NCBI RefSeq assembly: GCF_009933175.1
Contig: NZ_MAEJ01000001.1
Coordinates: forward strand, 20,236 to 84,235
Origin: Candidatus Enterococcus huntleyi
GTDB taxonomy: Bacteria; Bacillota; Bacilli; Lactobacillales; Enterococcaceae
Direction: 5' to 3'
Length of the DNA: 64,000 nt
This document shows, piece after piece, positions 54,657-63,621 of the stretch (positions within the stretch are counted from its first letter, which is position 1; the number at the start of each line of letters is the position of its first letter). The position numbers were made by a program, and so were the translations under genes. The notes beneath the pieces are model-generated. The model did no database searches. It was given only the letters and a program-made list of their open reading frames with translations, and was not told where the DNA came from.

Positions 54657-55509
54657 GCCCAGCGATAAAGCTGCTAGAAACACAACGATATTAGCTTTTA
54701 TGTTGTCCTTATTTCTGATGGCTAGTGTGTTATTAATAGCATTTCCGTACTTACGAGGCGTCTTGATCGACAGCACGCGCTACACTAAAAGAATCGTTTC
54801 AGTTCATTCCGCTGATTATTCGATTGCGGATGAGGCAGAGTTTACGGCGATTCGTTCACCAAAAATGGCGGATGTTCTAGCGAGCTATACGCAGTCAGAG
54901 ACGGTCGAGGCAGTCGGGAAACTGACGATTCCTAAGATAGATTTGGATTTGGAAATCTTGCCAGAGCTGAGTAATAGTAACCTGTTATTAGGCTGCGTCT
55001 CGCTCTTTCCAAATCGAATCCCGACGAAAGAGGATCTCGTATTAATCGGTCACAATCTGAATTATGCGCATTCGTTTTTCGAACGATTAGCTGAATTAAA
55101 CGTTGGTGATATGATCCAACTTGGCTATGATCAAAAGAATTATCACTTTGAAGTTGTAAAGAGTTATATCGTTTCTGAAGAGGAAGTCAGTTTGCTAGAG
55201 GATTCTGGAAGTGGCATACTGCGGCTCATCACTTGCGATAGTGTCTATGAAACACCGAATAGATTGATTATTGATGCAGAAATTAGGCCAGTTAGTGGAA
55301 AAATAGAAGCCAATGAACAGGATGCAGTTGTGACTGAAGGAGCTAACCTAGTCAGTCATCAAGTGAAACAGGAAAAGACACTGCAACAAAAAATGCTTTA
55401 TCGTCTCTCAAGTAAAGGAGCCCTTTTCCTCTTAGGTGGGATTATAGTAGGGCTATTTGGAATCTGTTTTCTTATTATCAAGTCTGTTCTGAAGCAAGGC
55501 ACTAGATAA
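54637..55509 (+). CDS. Sortase with carboxy-terminal membrane anchor
   Basis: A 290-residue sortase. Helices at about 17-40 and 258-280 flank the catalytic domain: GKLTIPKIDLDLEI, the catalytic histidine in LIGHNLNYAH, the cysteine in LRLITCD and the arginine in ETPNRLIID. The second helix is like class C sortases, but no pilin genes accompany it. The only visible candidate substrate is the IPKAG protein of the same cluster, so a dedicated housekeeping-type role is likely. The start overlaps the upstream gene and has a weak ribosome site. Confidence 0.88.
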   Translation: MKIKPNKPSDKAARNTTILAFMLSLFLMASVLLIAFPYLRGVLIDSTRYTKRIVSVHSADYSIADEAEFTAIRSPKMADVLASYTQSETVEAVGKLTIPKIDLDLEILPELSNSNLLLGCVSLFPNRIPTKEDLVLIGHNLNYAHSFFERLAELNVGDMIQLGYDQKNYHFEVVKSYIVSEEEVSLLEDSGSGILRLITCDSVYETPNRLIIDAEIRPVSGKIEANEQDAVVTEGANLVSHQVKQEKTLQQKMLYRLSSKGALFLLGGIIVGLFGICFLIIKSVLKQGTR

Positions 55510-55528
55510 ACTAGGGGATGTTAAGGGG

Positions 55529-55580
55529 AAGTCTCTGTTTGCAACACGATTAGTCGTGTAGTGGACAGGGGCTTTTTTTT
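55529..55580 (+). terminator. Terminator of the WxL cluster
   Basis: AAGTCTCTGT pairs with ACAGGGGCTT around an inner ACACGA/TCGTGT hairpin, followed by eight T. Confidence 0.88.
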
Positions 55581-55639
55581 GCTTTTAATGAGATTATGAA
55601 TATTGTGCATGCTAGAAATCTTTTCATGATAGTGCTAAA

Positions 55640-56470
55640 AGAAATACATTCAAAAGTAATTTTCAGAGAAACTCTAGAAGTAGTCTGCATGGAATAGGGT
55701 GTGTAGATGTAGACTAAACAATACTTATCATTAGTCAATTTATAAGGATATATAACACGTTTGAAGTTAGATTTGAAGTCAGAAATCTGGATTGTTTGCT
55801 GAAAGATAACTAAAATTATTGTTCCTGAAATTTTTGAGGAGAACGTTCTTTTTGTGTTTTTTGAGGAATCATAAATGAAAAGTCCAAGAATATATTCCAA
55901 AAAGTTAAGTATGCTTAACTTTTTTGGTAGCTTTTCTACTAAATGTCAAAATTTTCCACTGGATTATCTGCTAAAAAGAAATTAAAAACATCTTTCCTAA
56001 ATTTTCTTATGATTTATAAGGAAAACGTTCTTTTTGTATTTTTTGAGAAAAAATAAATTGAACGTCCAAAATTACAGTCAAAAAAAGTAAGTATACTTAA
56101 TCTTTGAGGGGATTCCTCCTACCAAGCGTCAAAATTCTTCAAAATTTGAAGAGTTCAAAATAATAAGTATACTTAACCTTTTCTCCGTTAGAATCAAAAA
56201 AAGTAAGTATACTTACTATTTTTTGGTGATCTTTTTAGTAGATATTGAACTTCTTCAAAAGTTAAATAGACCCAACAGTAAGTATACTTAACTTTTCGTT
56301 ATTGGGAGGATTCCCAGTTGCTAGAGGTAGTAACTATTAACTTGATTAAAAAAATAAATAAAATAACATTTTAAAGAATGCATTCGAAAATAATTTTTGG
56401 GAAAATATGAGGAAGCAGTTTGCATGAAATATGATGTGTAGATTAGAGAGTGGTTAACATTCTTGTTAGA
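55640..56470. repeat. AT-rich tandem repeat block
   Basis: Gene-free AT-rich DNA with internal repetition. The segment starting near 55640 (CATTCAAAAGTAATTTT then GTGTGTAGAT) recurs in altered form near 56375-56445, and the GTTCTTTTTGT-TTTTTTGAG blocks recur near 55845-55865 and 56028-56047. Parts match the 41-kb repeat, including a perfect 20-mer at 56125-56144. No coding frame is supported. Confidence 0.7.
55906..56290. repeat. Five TAAGTATACTTA palindromes
   Basis: Perfect 12-bp palindromes lie at 56088-56099, 56164-56175, 56204-56215 and 56279-56290, with a near copy TAAGTATGCTTA at 55906-55917. The spacing between the perfect copies is 76, 40 and 75 bp. They look like clustered binding sites; no known factor is assigned. 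Confidence 0.7.
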
Positions 56471-56491
56471 CGGATTGGTACAAGTTGGGTT

Positions 56492-56943
56492 GAGCGGCTA
56501 GGGACGGGTAGGGAATGAAAATGTACCATTTTCTTTATTGCTCTACGCATATCATTCTGCTAAATGGATTGGCAAAAGTTGAGTTGAGTAGCTAGGAGCA
56601 TTTTAAATGAAGTGAATTGTCCCAATTCACAGGATTGCTCTACGCATATCATTCCGCTAGATGATTCTGCAGCTATAGAGTTGAGCGGCTAGGGACGGAT
56701 AAGGAATGAAAATGTGCCATTTTCTTTATTGTCCTACGCATACCATTCAACTAAATGGATGTACAAATATAGAGTTGAGCAGCTAGGAGCATTTAAACGA
56801 AGTGAATTGTACCAATTCACAGGATTGCTCTACGCATATCATTCTTGCTAGATGGATCGTCAAAAGTTGAGTTGAGCGGCTAGGGACGGATAAGGAATGA
56901 AAATGTACCATTTTCTTTATAGTCCTACGCATACCATTCTGCT
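56492..56943. repeat. A/B hairpin-unit array, period about 190 bp
   Basis: Two unit types alternate: A (56492-56562, 56683-56752, 56873-56943) and B (56586-56658, 56775-56850). A units contain GAAAATG/CATTTTC arms, and B units contain GTGAATTG/CAATTCAC arms. All start TTGAGYRGCTAGG and end CTACGCATAYCATTC. The A-to-A distances are 191 and 190 bp. TAGGGAC-type left arms can pair with GTCCTA right arms. Each unit could fold as a hairpin in DNA or RNA. Confidence 0.85.
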
Positions 56944-57000
56944 AATGCACTTAAGTTAGCAGAACTGGCAAAATAGCCCACCAGTGGGTAGCTGGTGGGC
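56937..57000 (+). ncRNA. Cassette 1 structured leader
   Basis: Stem 1 is TTCTGCTAA (56937-56945) with TTAGCAGAA (56956-56964). Stem 2 is GCCCACCAG (56976-56984) with CTGGTGGGC (56992-57000). AAGGAG follows directly. Cassettes 2 and 3 keep both stems, with compensating changes in stem 1. Confidence 0.6.
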
Positions 57001-57012
57001 AAGGAGTAAAAA

Positions 57013-57078
57013 ATGAAAAAGTGTTTTGTTAGGGTTGTTTTTGGGTATGTAATTACTATACCGAGAAAGTTTGAATAA
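57013..57078 (+). CDS. Tiny ORF of cassette 1 (candidate micropeptide)
   Basis: A 21-codon frame beginning MKKCFVRVV, with an AAGGAG site seven bases upstream and a GC-rich hairpin just before that site. The two sister cassettes carry the same first nine codons. I do not recognise the peptide; it is basic then hydrophobic. Identity among the copies is at DNA level, with no excess of synonymous change, so translation is unproven. Confidence 0.35.
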   Translation: MKKCFVRVVFGYVITIPRKFE

Positions 57079-57191
57079 ATTAGGATGAAAACATAAAAAA
57101 ATGGTAAAGAAAGGTAAGCGGAATTCTTAATATTGAATTGATTGATGAGGTATTGTTTGACAAGTGATTAGATTCAGGGATTTATTTTCAT

Positions 57192-57260
57192 GGTTATGGA
57201 ATAGGAGTTGAGTGATGGAGGAGGTATCGGGGGCACAAGATTGCTCTACGCATATCATTC
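57192..57260. repeat. Degenerate B-type unit before cassette 2
   Basis: The right end GATTGCTCTACGCATATCATTC matches B units, and the left side has GAGTTGAGTGATGG, but the central GTGAATTG palindrome is replaced by unrelated sequence. The preceding 57079-57191 holds no gene. Confidence 0.6.
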
Positions 57261-57319
57261 TACTCCTGCGATACTTGGTAAGTAGAACTGACAAGCCCAC
57301 CAGAGGGTAGCTGGTGGGC
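57258..57319 (+). ncRNA. Cassette 2 structured leader
   Basis: Stem 1 is TTCTACT (57258-57264) with AGTAGAA (57281-57287). Stem 2 is GCCCACCAG (57295-57303) with CTGGTGGGC (57311-57319), followed by AAAGGAG. Stem 1 differs from cassette 1 on both arms so that pairing is kept. Confidence 0.6.
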
Positions 57320-57333
57320 AAAGGAGTTAAAAA

Positions 57334-57399
57334 ATGAAAAAGTGTTTTGTTAGGGTTGTTTCTGGGTATGTATATATAATAGCAAATGACTGTGACTAA
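57334..57399 (+). CDS. Tiny ORF of cassette 2 (candidate micropeptide)
   Basis: A 21-codon frame beginning MKKCFVRVVSGYV, with AAAGGAG at good spacing. After codon 13 the sequence diverges from the other copies and ends at TAA. Translation is unproven. Gene-free AT-rich sequence follows to 57528. Confidence 0.35.
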   Translation: MKKCFVRVVSGYVYIIANDCD

Positions 57400-57528
57400 A
57401 TTGTGACAAATCTATTTGGAAATATTTAAGAAATTATTTCGGTAAATTAAATAAGCTTTGGTATTTATTGAGTATTTGAAATGAGCAGAGGGATGGAGTC
57501 TGTAAGATGGTTCTGCAGCTGTTGAGTT

Positions 57529-57598
57529 GAGCAGCTAGGGACGGGTAGGAAATGAAAATGTGCCATTTTCTTTATTGTCCTACGCATACCATTCCGCT
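57529..57598. repeat. A-type unit before cassette 3
   Basis: A fourth A unit with GAAAATG/CATTTTC arms and the GTCCTACGCATACCATTC right end. Its final CCGCT is also the 5' arm of cassette 3 stem 1. Confidence 0.8.
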
Positions 57599-57667
57599 AC
57601 TGCGATACTTGGTAAGCGGAACTGGCAACTGGCAAAAATAAGGCCCACCAGAGGGTAGCTGGTGGGC
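57592..57667 (+). ncRNA. Cassette 3 structured leader
   Basis: Stem 1 is TTCCGCT (57592-57598) with AGCGGAA (57615-57621). Stem 2 is GCCCACCAG (57643-57651) with CTGGTGGGC (57659-57667), followed by AAAGGAG. A short tandem ACTGGCA pair lies between the stems. Stem 1 again covaries relative to cassettes 1 and 2. Confidence 0.6.
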
Positions 57668-57680
57668 AAAGGAGTAAAAA

Positions 57681-57803
57681 ATGAAAAAGTGTTTTGTTAG
57701 GGTTGTTTGTTGGTATGCTTATATATTACCGAGTAAATATGAATATTCTGTGATAAAAGTTCTCAAAAGCTGTAAAGAATTGTTAAGGGAATCTTATAGC
57801 TGA
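57681..57803 (+). CDS. Small ORF of cassette 3 (candidate 40-aa peptide)
   Basis: A 40-codon frame beginning MKKCFVRVVCWY and continuing through YILPSKYEYSV to a helical basic tail. Cassette 1 DNA aligns past its own TAA with this frame (CCGAG and TGAATA blocks match), so the shorter peptide may be a truncated relative. The ribosome site is AAAGGAG. It converges on the Mga-type gene with 43 bp between stops. Function is unknown. Confidence 0.4.
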   Translation: MKKCFVRVVCWYAYILPSKYEYSVIKVLKSCKELLRESYS

Positions 57804-57846
57804 ATATATTTCTTTTTAGCGTTTTTTTTCAAATGTTATTTGACTA

Positions 57847-59343
57847 TTATTCAAAGTTTTTTTCGGTATAGAGTTGTCGTAGTTCTTGATAAAGCGAAAT
57901 TAATTCCGTTTCACTTGATGAATGATCCCAGAAATAAACGGGTAAATTGGGTTGATCTTGTTTTAATAAAAGAGACGAGCTGATAATTAAGTCATAGTCT
58001 TGACTTTTTGCATGGTTGTAGGGTTCAGCTTCGACAAATTTTAAGTCATCTAAAAATTGATACAATCCTTTTACTAACAGAAAATTGTGTTCCATGGCTA
58101 GGCTGACTTGTAATTTCTCTGAGTATTTTACCCGGTCATAATAAGGTAAGAGAATACTTGCGTACATTTTAGAAATCTCAGGTAGGACCTCATCAGTAAT
58201 GAAACTAAAGGATTGTTCAGTCTTAATTGAATGGAAAAATTGTGTTATTTTATCTTGGAACTCCTCACTTGAGTGTGCTTGCATTTGTGGCTGAACGACG
58301 AGGCCATGAATAGATGGATAGACTTGTCGTAGGACATAGAAACTGAAGCCGACATTTAAAAGGTTGCCGAAAATTAGTGGACTTTCTAATAATTCTGGCT
58401 CAGCTTCGAAGAAATGTGCTCGGACATAATCCAAAAACTTAGTTGTCAGGTCATAGACAGGATTTGGGCGAGTCGAAAAATCTTCTAATGTCTGTAACAA
58501 ACTGCTATCCTCTTCAATTGTATAGAAGGGGGCGAAGTGAGCTAAAAAGGCGATAAAGCCACTCTCACCTTTGATTTGTCTAGCGGTTAAAGGGAAATCA
58601 ATCAGCTCTGTAATTTTTTGTGGGTCATAGTAGGTGTTTTTCTTTAATAAAAAATCATAGCGTTTATCATATTTAACGAATTTATTTTTAGCGAATCGTG
58701 ACAAAAAAATTCCTGCAAAAAATTTTAATTCTAGGCGACCTAAATAGGTTCGGCTGAGAGGGAAATATTCTGCATAGGCTTGCGCCAGTTCTTCGGCTTT
58801 TTCTTCAGAAACACTGAGTGGCCAATACATACCTCGTGTGCCTAACCAAACTAAGATAAATAAAGCAATCCGAATAATTCGTTCATCCCCCACCAAACCA
58901 GCTTCTGTATAAGTAAGACGGAGGTGGAATTGATGTAAGTAAGCTCGAAGGTTAATAATTTTTCTGGAAACAGTCGAGCGACTAACGAAGAATTCTTCAC
59001 AAAATTTATTTATATTGGGGTTAGGTTCATTTAAAAAATAAATCATAAATTGAAAAGGGACCGACTGTTGTAGTAAAAAGTAGCGATATTCATCAATGGT
59101 TGTGGTGATCTTGAAAGAGTTAACTTTTCCCGCACCAATTAGCATAGAGGGGTGATCTGGATGGATTTCCACCAAATCTTTATCAATCTCTGCTAAGTCA
59201 ATCATTGTCTGCTGATAGTTTAAATCCATTTCTTCGGCAAGCTGTGTGACAGGGTAATGTTCATCATTTAAGCGAATAATTTTTTTAAATAAATCGAACT
59301 TTATCAATGTAGACGGATCCATAATCAATTCTTCATATAACAT
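57847..59343 (-). CDS. Mga-family transcriptional regulator
   Basis: A 498-residue Mga/AtxA-type regulator. It has two amino-terminal winged helices (about 10-60, YPVTQLAEEMDLNYQQTMIDL, and about 100-150, FCEEFFVSRSTVSRKIINLRAYL), a PRD-like middle and an EIIB-like carboxy end (AKSQDYDLIISSSLLL). Members activate surface-protein genes and can be tuned by PTS phosphorylation. ATG 59343 follows AAGGAGGG. It lies next to the repeat region and the WxL cluster, so it is a candidate regulator of either. Confidence 0.87.
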   Translation of the reverse strand: MLYEELIMDPSTLIKFDLFKKIIRLNDEHYPVTQLAEEMDLNYQQTMIDLAEIDKDLVEIHPDHPSMLIGAGKVNSFKITTTIDEYRYFLLQQSVPFQFMIYFLNEPNPNINKFCEEFFVSRSTVSRKIINLRAYLHQFHLRLTYTEAGLVGDERIIRIALFILVWLGTRGMYWPLSVSEEKAEELAQAYAEYFPLSRTYLGRLELKFFAGIFLSRFAKNKFVKYDKRYDFLLKKNTYYDPQKITELIDFPLTARQIKGESGFIAFLAHFAPFYTIEEDSSLLQTLEDFSTRPNPVYDLTTKFLDYVRAHFFEAEPELLESPLIFGNLLNVGFSFYVLRQVYPSIHGLVVQPQMQAHSSEEFQDKITQFFHSIKTEQSFSFITDEVLPEISKMYASILLPYYDRVKYSEKLQVSLAMEHNFLLVKGLYQFLDDLKFVEAEPYNHAKSQDYDLIISSSLLLKQDQPNLPVYFWDHSSSETELISLYQELRQLYTEKNFE

Positions 59344-59469
59344 ACGTTCGCCCTCCTTAACCGCATTGTACATTGTTTTACAAGTGCTGTCAGTTGATAA
59401 CCTAACTCTCAAAGCAGATTCTCATGCGTTCCCCGAAAAAAACTTCTTTTAAGCAAAGAATTATTTAAT

Positions 59470-59508
59470 AAAAAAACAGCAGAAATTCATTTTCAGAATT
59501 TCTGCTGT
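59470..59508 (-). terminator. brnQ terminator
   Basis: On the minus strand ACAGCAGAAATTC pairs perfectly with GAATTTCTGCTGT and is followed by seven T. Confidence 0.92.
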
Positions 59509-59520
59509 CGAGATAAGTTC

Positions 59521-60882
59521 TTAAATTAAAGGATCAGAGAAGGTGTTTGGTTTGATGATAGACCAGATAATTCCCAGTATAAAGCCAATCATAGCGGGGA
59601 GAATCCAGCCCATGCCCATCGTGAAAAAGGGCAAATAATTAGTCGCAAATTCTAAGACTTTTTTAACCAAACTTGTATTTTTTAAGAAATCTGGTGATGC
59701 TAGTAGCGCATCTAACACCGCTGCAAACAATGTGAAATAGGTAGTCATTTTATAGACGTGGGGGCGATGTTTAAATAATGGACTGAGCAAGACGAGTAAA
59801 ATTAGGGTCATGGCTAAAGGATAAATAAACATGAGCACAGGTGTTGAAAATTGAATAATCTTAGTTAGTCCGACATTGGCGAAGATGCAGGGTAAAATAC
59901 TGGCTGCTGCCACATAGAATGAATAACTCCGTGAAGGAAAAAGCGTCACAAAGGTTTCACCACAAGCGGTGATCAGGCCAATCGCAGTTTTTAGACAGGC
60001 GACAATCACGATCAGGGCCAGGAGAATACTGCCAGCGGTTCCTAAATAATAATTAGCAATTTGCGCTAAAGCTACACCACCGTTGGCACTCAGCGGAAAT
60101 TCACCTAAGCTCATAGCGCCTAAATAAGAGAGTAGCGTGTAAATAATTCCCATAAGAAGAATGCTGATAGAGCCTGATTTAATCGTATCCTTGGCAATAG
60201 CAGAAGGTTGAGTGACACCCATATTCCGAATAGTTGTCACGATAATAATCCCAAATGCGAGAGCAGCAAGGGCATCCAAAGTATTGTAGCCTTGTGTAAA
60301 GCCAGTGATAAAGGTATTACTTTGATAGCTAGGTTGGACCAGACTTTCTGAGACCGTGCCAAGTGGCTTCAAAAAGCCTAATAAGAGTAAAACACCTAAT
60401 AGAACCAAGAATAGTGGATTCAGAAATTTCCCAACATAATCTAAAATTTTTGACGGCTTGCGTGAGAAAAACCAAGCGGTTAAAAAGAATAAAACACTGA
60501 ATAATGCGAGAAATGCTGGATGGATAGTTGGATCAATAAATGGTGCTAAGCCGACTTCGAAGGAGGTCGTAGCCAAACGTGGCAAGGCAAAAAATGGGCC
60601 AATGACTAAATATAAAAGAACTGTAAAAATAATTGCGTAGGTTTTATTGACTCGTTTTGCTAAATCAAAGACCCCTTCACTTTTTGAAATACCGATTGCG
60701 ATGACCCCTAAAAAAGGCAAACCAATACCTGTAACTAAGAAACCTAAATTGGCCATAAAAATTTGTGCACCAGCTTCTTGTCCCATATGAACGGGGAAAA
60801 TTAAGTTTCCGGCACCAAAAAACATGCCGAAAAGCATCGAACCAATATAAAGATATTCACGCCAGCCTAACTTTTTTTCCAA
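59521..60882 (-). CDS. brnQ: Branched-chain amino-acid transporter (LIVCS family)
   Basis: A 453-residue carrier with about twelve hydrophobic segments. The amino-terminal [18 protein letters not shown] is the LIVCS signature. It imports leucine, isoleucine and valine with a cation. I place the start at TTG 60882, nine bases after AGGAG; earlier TTG codons abut that site. It is monocistronic, with a strong terminator downstream. Confidence 0.93.
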   Translation of the reverse strand: MEKKLGWREYLYIGSMLFGMFFGAGNLIFPVHMGQEAGAQIFMANLGFLVTGIGLPFLGVIAIGISKSEGVFDLAKRVNKTYAIIFTVLLYLVIGPFFALPRLATTSFEVGLAPFIDPTIHPAFLALFSVLFFLTAWFFSRKPSKILDYVGKFLNPLFLVLLGVLLLLGFLKPLGTVSESLVQPSYQSNTFITGFTQGYNTLDALAALAFGIIIVTTIRNMGVTQPSAIAKDTIKSGSISILLMGIIYTLLSYLGAMSLGEFPLSANGGVALAQIANYYLGTAGSILLALIVIVACLKTAIGLITACGETFVTLFPSRSYSFYVAAASILPCIFANVGLTKIIQFSTPVLMFIYPLAMTLILLVLLSPLFKHRPHVYKMTTYFTLFAAVLDALLASPDFLKNTSLVKKVLEFATNYLPFFTMGMGWILPAMIGFILGIIWSIIKPNTFSDPLI

Positions 60883-60993
60883 TAACAACAACTCCTAACT
60901 TTTTTATTTCTAATAAAAATAACATGCTTACATTTGTTTAACAATAAAAATCGGGAAAGTTTCGTCAGTTTTTTTGTGGAGCAACCATTTAAT

Positions 60994-61034
60994 AAAAAAA
61001 GCTGAGACAGTCAGTGCAACGACTGATGTCCCAG
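60994..61034 (-). terminator. Terminator of the lysine-type ABC operon
   Basis: On the minus strand GCTGGGACATCAGT pairs with ACTGACTGTCTCAGC (one mismatch and a bulge) and ends in seven T. It lies about 130 bp past the ATPase gene. Confidence 0.8.
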
Positions 61035-61164
61035 CAGTAAAGGATGAAGTTCACGTATGTCTAGCAGATTGCCGCTAGTTTTTTGCGGCTTTTAGATGGC
61101 TAGTGGAACAATCTTCTGACATTTTTTAATTTTTGATAGAATTTTTTCTGGCGCGTTTATCGTA

Positions 61165-61899
61165 TTAATTAAGTACGCGGTGTAAAAATTCTTTCGTCCG
61201 GGCTTCTTTTGGATGGACAAAGAGCTGATCAGGTGTGCCTTCTTCGGCGATGACCCCTTTATCCATAAAGATGACGCGATCAGAAACTTCTTTGGCAAAA
61301 GCCATCTCGTGGGTAACGACAATCATGGTTAAACCCGTGTGCGCTAAATTTTTCATAGTAGTCAGCACTTCGCCGACCATTTCAGGATCAAGGGCAGAAG
61401 TAGGTTCATCAAATAGCATGACATCAGGATTCATAGATAGCGCGCGGGCAATTGCCACCCGTTGTTTTTGACCACCAGAAAGCTGAGAAGGTTTGGCATC
61501 GACATAGCGGGCCATGCCAACATTTTCTAAGTTTTCAAGCGCAATTTTACGTGCTTCTTCTTTTGAACGTTTCAAGACTGTTAATTGACCGGATAGACAG
61601 TTATCCAAGACATTCATGTTATTGAATAAATTAAATTGCTGGAAAACCATTCCAAGATGTGTGCGGTACGTAGGTAAGCTGTAGCCTTTCGCCAAGACGT
61701 TTTCGTCTTTGTAAAGAATTTTGCCGTCTGTTGGCTTTTCTAGTAGATTGATACAGCGTAAAAGTGTCGATTTTCCAGAACCGGAAGAGCCGATGATGGT
61801 CACAACTTCGCCTTTGTTGACTGTTAAGTTAATATCTTTTAAGACTTCATTTGTACCGAAGCTTTTTTTCAAATGTTGTACATCAATAATTGTGTTCAT
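61165..61899 (-). CDS. Polar amino-acid ABC transporter ATPase
   Basis: A 244-residue GlnQ-type ATPase: Walker [10 protein letters not shown], signature [16 protein letters not shown], Walker [14 protein letters not shown]-loop VTHEM and the late EEGTPDQLF strand. It starts 11 bp after the fused permease gene. The riboswitch upstream makes lysine or another basic amino acid the probable substrate of the complex. Confidence 0.95.
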   Translation of the reverse strand: MNTIIDVQHLKKSFGTNEVLKDINLTVNKGEVVTIIGSSGSGKSTLLRCINLLEKPTDGKILYKDENVLAKGYSLPTYRTHLGMVFQQFNLFNNMNVLDNCLSGQLTVLKRSKEEARKIALENLENVGMARYVDAKPSQLSGGQKQRVAIARALSMNPDVMLFDEPTSALDPEMVGEVLTTMKNLAHTGLTMIVVTHEMAFAKEVSDRVIFMDKGVIAEEGTPDQLFVHPKEARTKEFLHRVLN

Positions 61900-61910
61900 G
61901 GGAAACCTCC

Positions 61911-63539
61911 TTATTTTTCTTCCTGAATAGCAACTTCGTCGGCTACTTCGATTTGGACATAGGCTGAAGGACCGTCCATTTTTTTCTCAACAACACGCAA
62001 GATTCGGGTAATCGTATAAGTCATAATCAGGTACATAATACCAACGATTGTGAACGTTTGGAAGAATTTATAGTTGCCACCAGCGGTTGAGTTTCCTTGG
62101 AAAAATAGATCCGCGACACCAATCACACTCAATACGGCAGTATCTTTGATATTGATGACGAACTCGTTACCTGTAGCTGGCAAAATATTTCTTAAGACTT
62201 GCGGAATAATGACTTTTCGCATCGTTTGACCATGCGTCATACCGATGGCTTGGGCTGCTTCAAATTGACCAGTATCAACGGCGAAAATACCGCCTCGAAC
62301 AATCTCTGACATGTAGGCTCCGGTATTAATAGAAACAATAAATAAAGCTGCAATGGTTTTATCTAACGAAATACCGAAAGCTAGTGCTAGTCCATAGAAA
62401 ATGACCATTGCTTGAACCATCATTGGTGTGCCACGGAAAACTTCAATGTAGACTGATAGCAACCAGTTAGCTAATTTTTGTAAATAATAGAAGAATTTAT
62501 TTTCAGATTCTGGAATCGTACGGAAAACACCGATTAATAAACCTAACACCGTTCCAACAACTGTTCCGAATAAGGCGATAACTAGAGTTAACCCTGCACC
62601 ACGCAAGAAAAGCGTGCCGGATTGATCCCAAATCGTTTTAATGTCACTTAGGACACCCGTTTCCTTAGCGGCTGCTTCATCTGTATCGCCGTCCGCTGTT
62701 TCCTCTACAGCAGCAGGTTGATCAAGAATCGCTTGATCCATGATTTCTGTTCGTTCATCAGCTGAAATAGTTGCCAAAATCTGATTAACTTTCTCTTGGT
62801 CTGGATCGCCTTTACGCATCCCGATTGCTACTTGCACATCTTCGGGAGTCGTTTGAAAGCCATCTTCGGCTGAAAATTCTAACATCGTCATGTTTTTGTC
62901 AACGCTAGTTGCAGTGACACCTTCTGGACGCTCACTGACATAGCCATCAATGATGCCAGAAGAAAGTGCCGTCCGCATCGCTGAGAAGTTATCCATGGCT
63001 TGTTCTTTTATAACACCAGGGATTTGCTCAACGACTGAGTAATGGAAGGTGTTGAGTTGTCCAGTGATTTTAGCGCCGGATAAATCTTTTAGACTTTTAG
63101 CATTGGCATAAGAGCCATCTTTTTGCGTTACAACGACTAATTGTGATTCATAGTAAGCATCGGTAAAATCGACTTCTTTTTTACGTTCAGCTGTGGGTGA
63201 CATGCCGGCGATGATGGCATCAATTTTGCCAGACTGCAAGGCAGGAGGAAGGCCGTCCCACTTAGTTTTGACAATCACTAATTTTTTACCTAAGCCGTCA
63301 GCGACTTTTTTAGCGATTTGGACATCATAGCCACCAGCAAAAGCACCATCTCCGACAGGAATTGCGCCATTTGAATTATCTTTTTGCGACCAGTTAAATG
63401 GTGCATAACCGGCCTCCATTCCGACACGAAATTCATCGGCTGGTGTTTTCTCGTCTGCGTGAGCCAAAGGACTAGCTAAATTGACTAACGATAGAACGAA
63501 ACTTAGTGCAATGATCATTGAAAGTACTCTTTTTTTCAT
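61911..63539 (-). CDS. Fused amino-acid-binding/permease protein (lysine-type)
   Basis: A 542-residue fusion of a periplasmic-binding-type receptor and a permease. A signal segment (about 1-27, ending AHA) precedes the receptor domain (about 35-270, with [29 protein letters not shown] and [20 protein letters not shown]). A linker and the permease domain (about 320-520) follow, with the EAA loop [22 protein letters not shown]. The start at 63539 follows GGGGAGA; the longer frame runs back into the riboswitch terminator. The L-box upstream argues for lysine uptake rather than glutamine. Confidence 0.93.
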   Translation of the reverse strand: MKKRVLSMIIALSFVLSLVNLASPLAHADEKTPADEFRVGMEAGYAPFNWSQKDNSNGAIPVGDGAFAGGYDVQIAKKVADGLGKKLVIVKTKWDGLPPALQSGKIDAIIAGMSPTAERKKEVDFTDAYYESQLVVVTQKDGSYANAKSLKDLSGAKITGQLNTFHYSVVEQIPGVIKEQAMDNFSAMRTALSSGIIDGYVSERPEGVTATSVDKNMTMLEFSAEDGFQTTPEDVQVAIGMRKGDPDQEKVNQILATISADERTEIMDQAILDQPAAVEETADGDTDEAAAKETGVLSDIKTIWDQSGTLFLRGAGLTLVIALFGTVVGTVLGLLIGVFRTIPESENKFFYYLQKLANWLLSVYIEVFRGTPMMVQAMVIFYGLALAFGISLDKTIAALFIVSINTGAYMSEIVRGGIFAVDTGQFEAAQAIGMTHGQTMRKVIIPQVLRNILPATGNEFVINIKDTAVLSVIGVADLFFQGNSTAGGNYKFFQTFTIVGIMYLIMTYTITRILRVVEKKMDGPSAYVQIEVADEVAIQEEK

Positions 63540-63621
63540 CTTTTTCTCCCCTGTTTTAAAAATATTTTCTTTGGCTAGGTGCGTAAAGAATGGTTTATCC
63601 TGTGTGTTTAAATTAAAACAA

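Noticed and set aside
56492..57598. Possible CRISPR array
   Set aside because: Repeats are about 70 bp, alternate between two types, and the intervals are themselves repeated; there are no unique 30-40-bp spacers and no cas genes.
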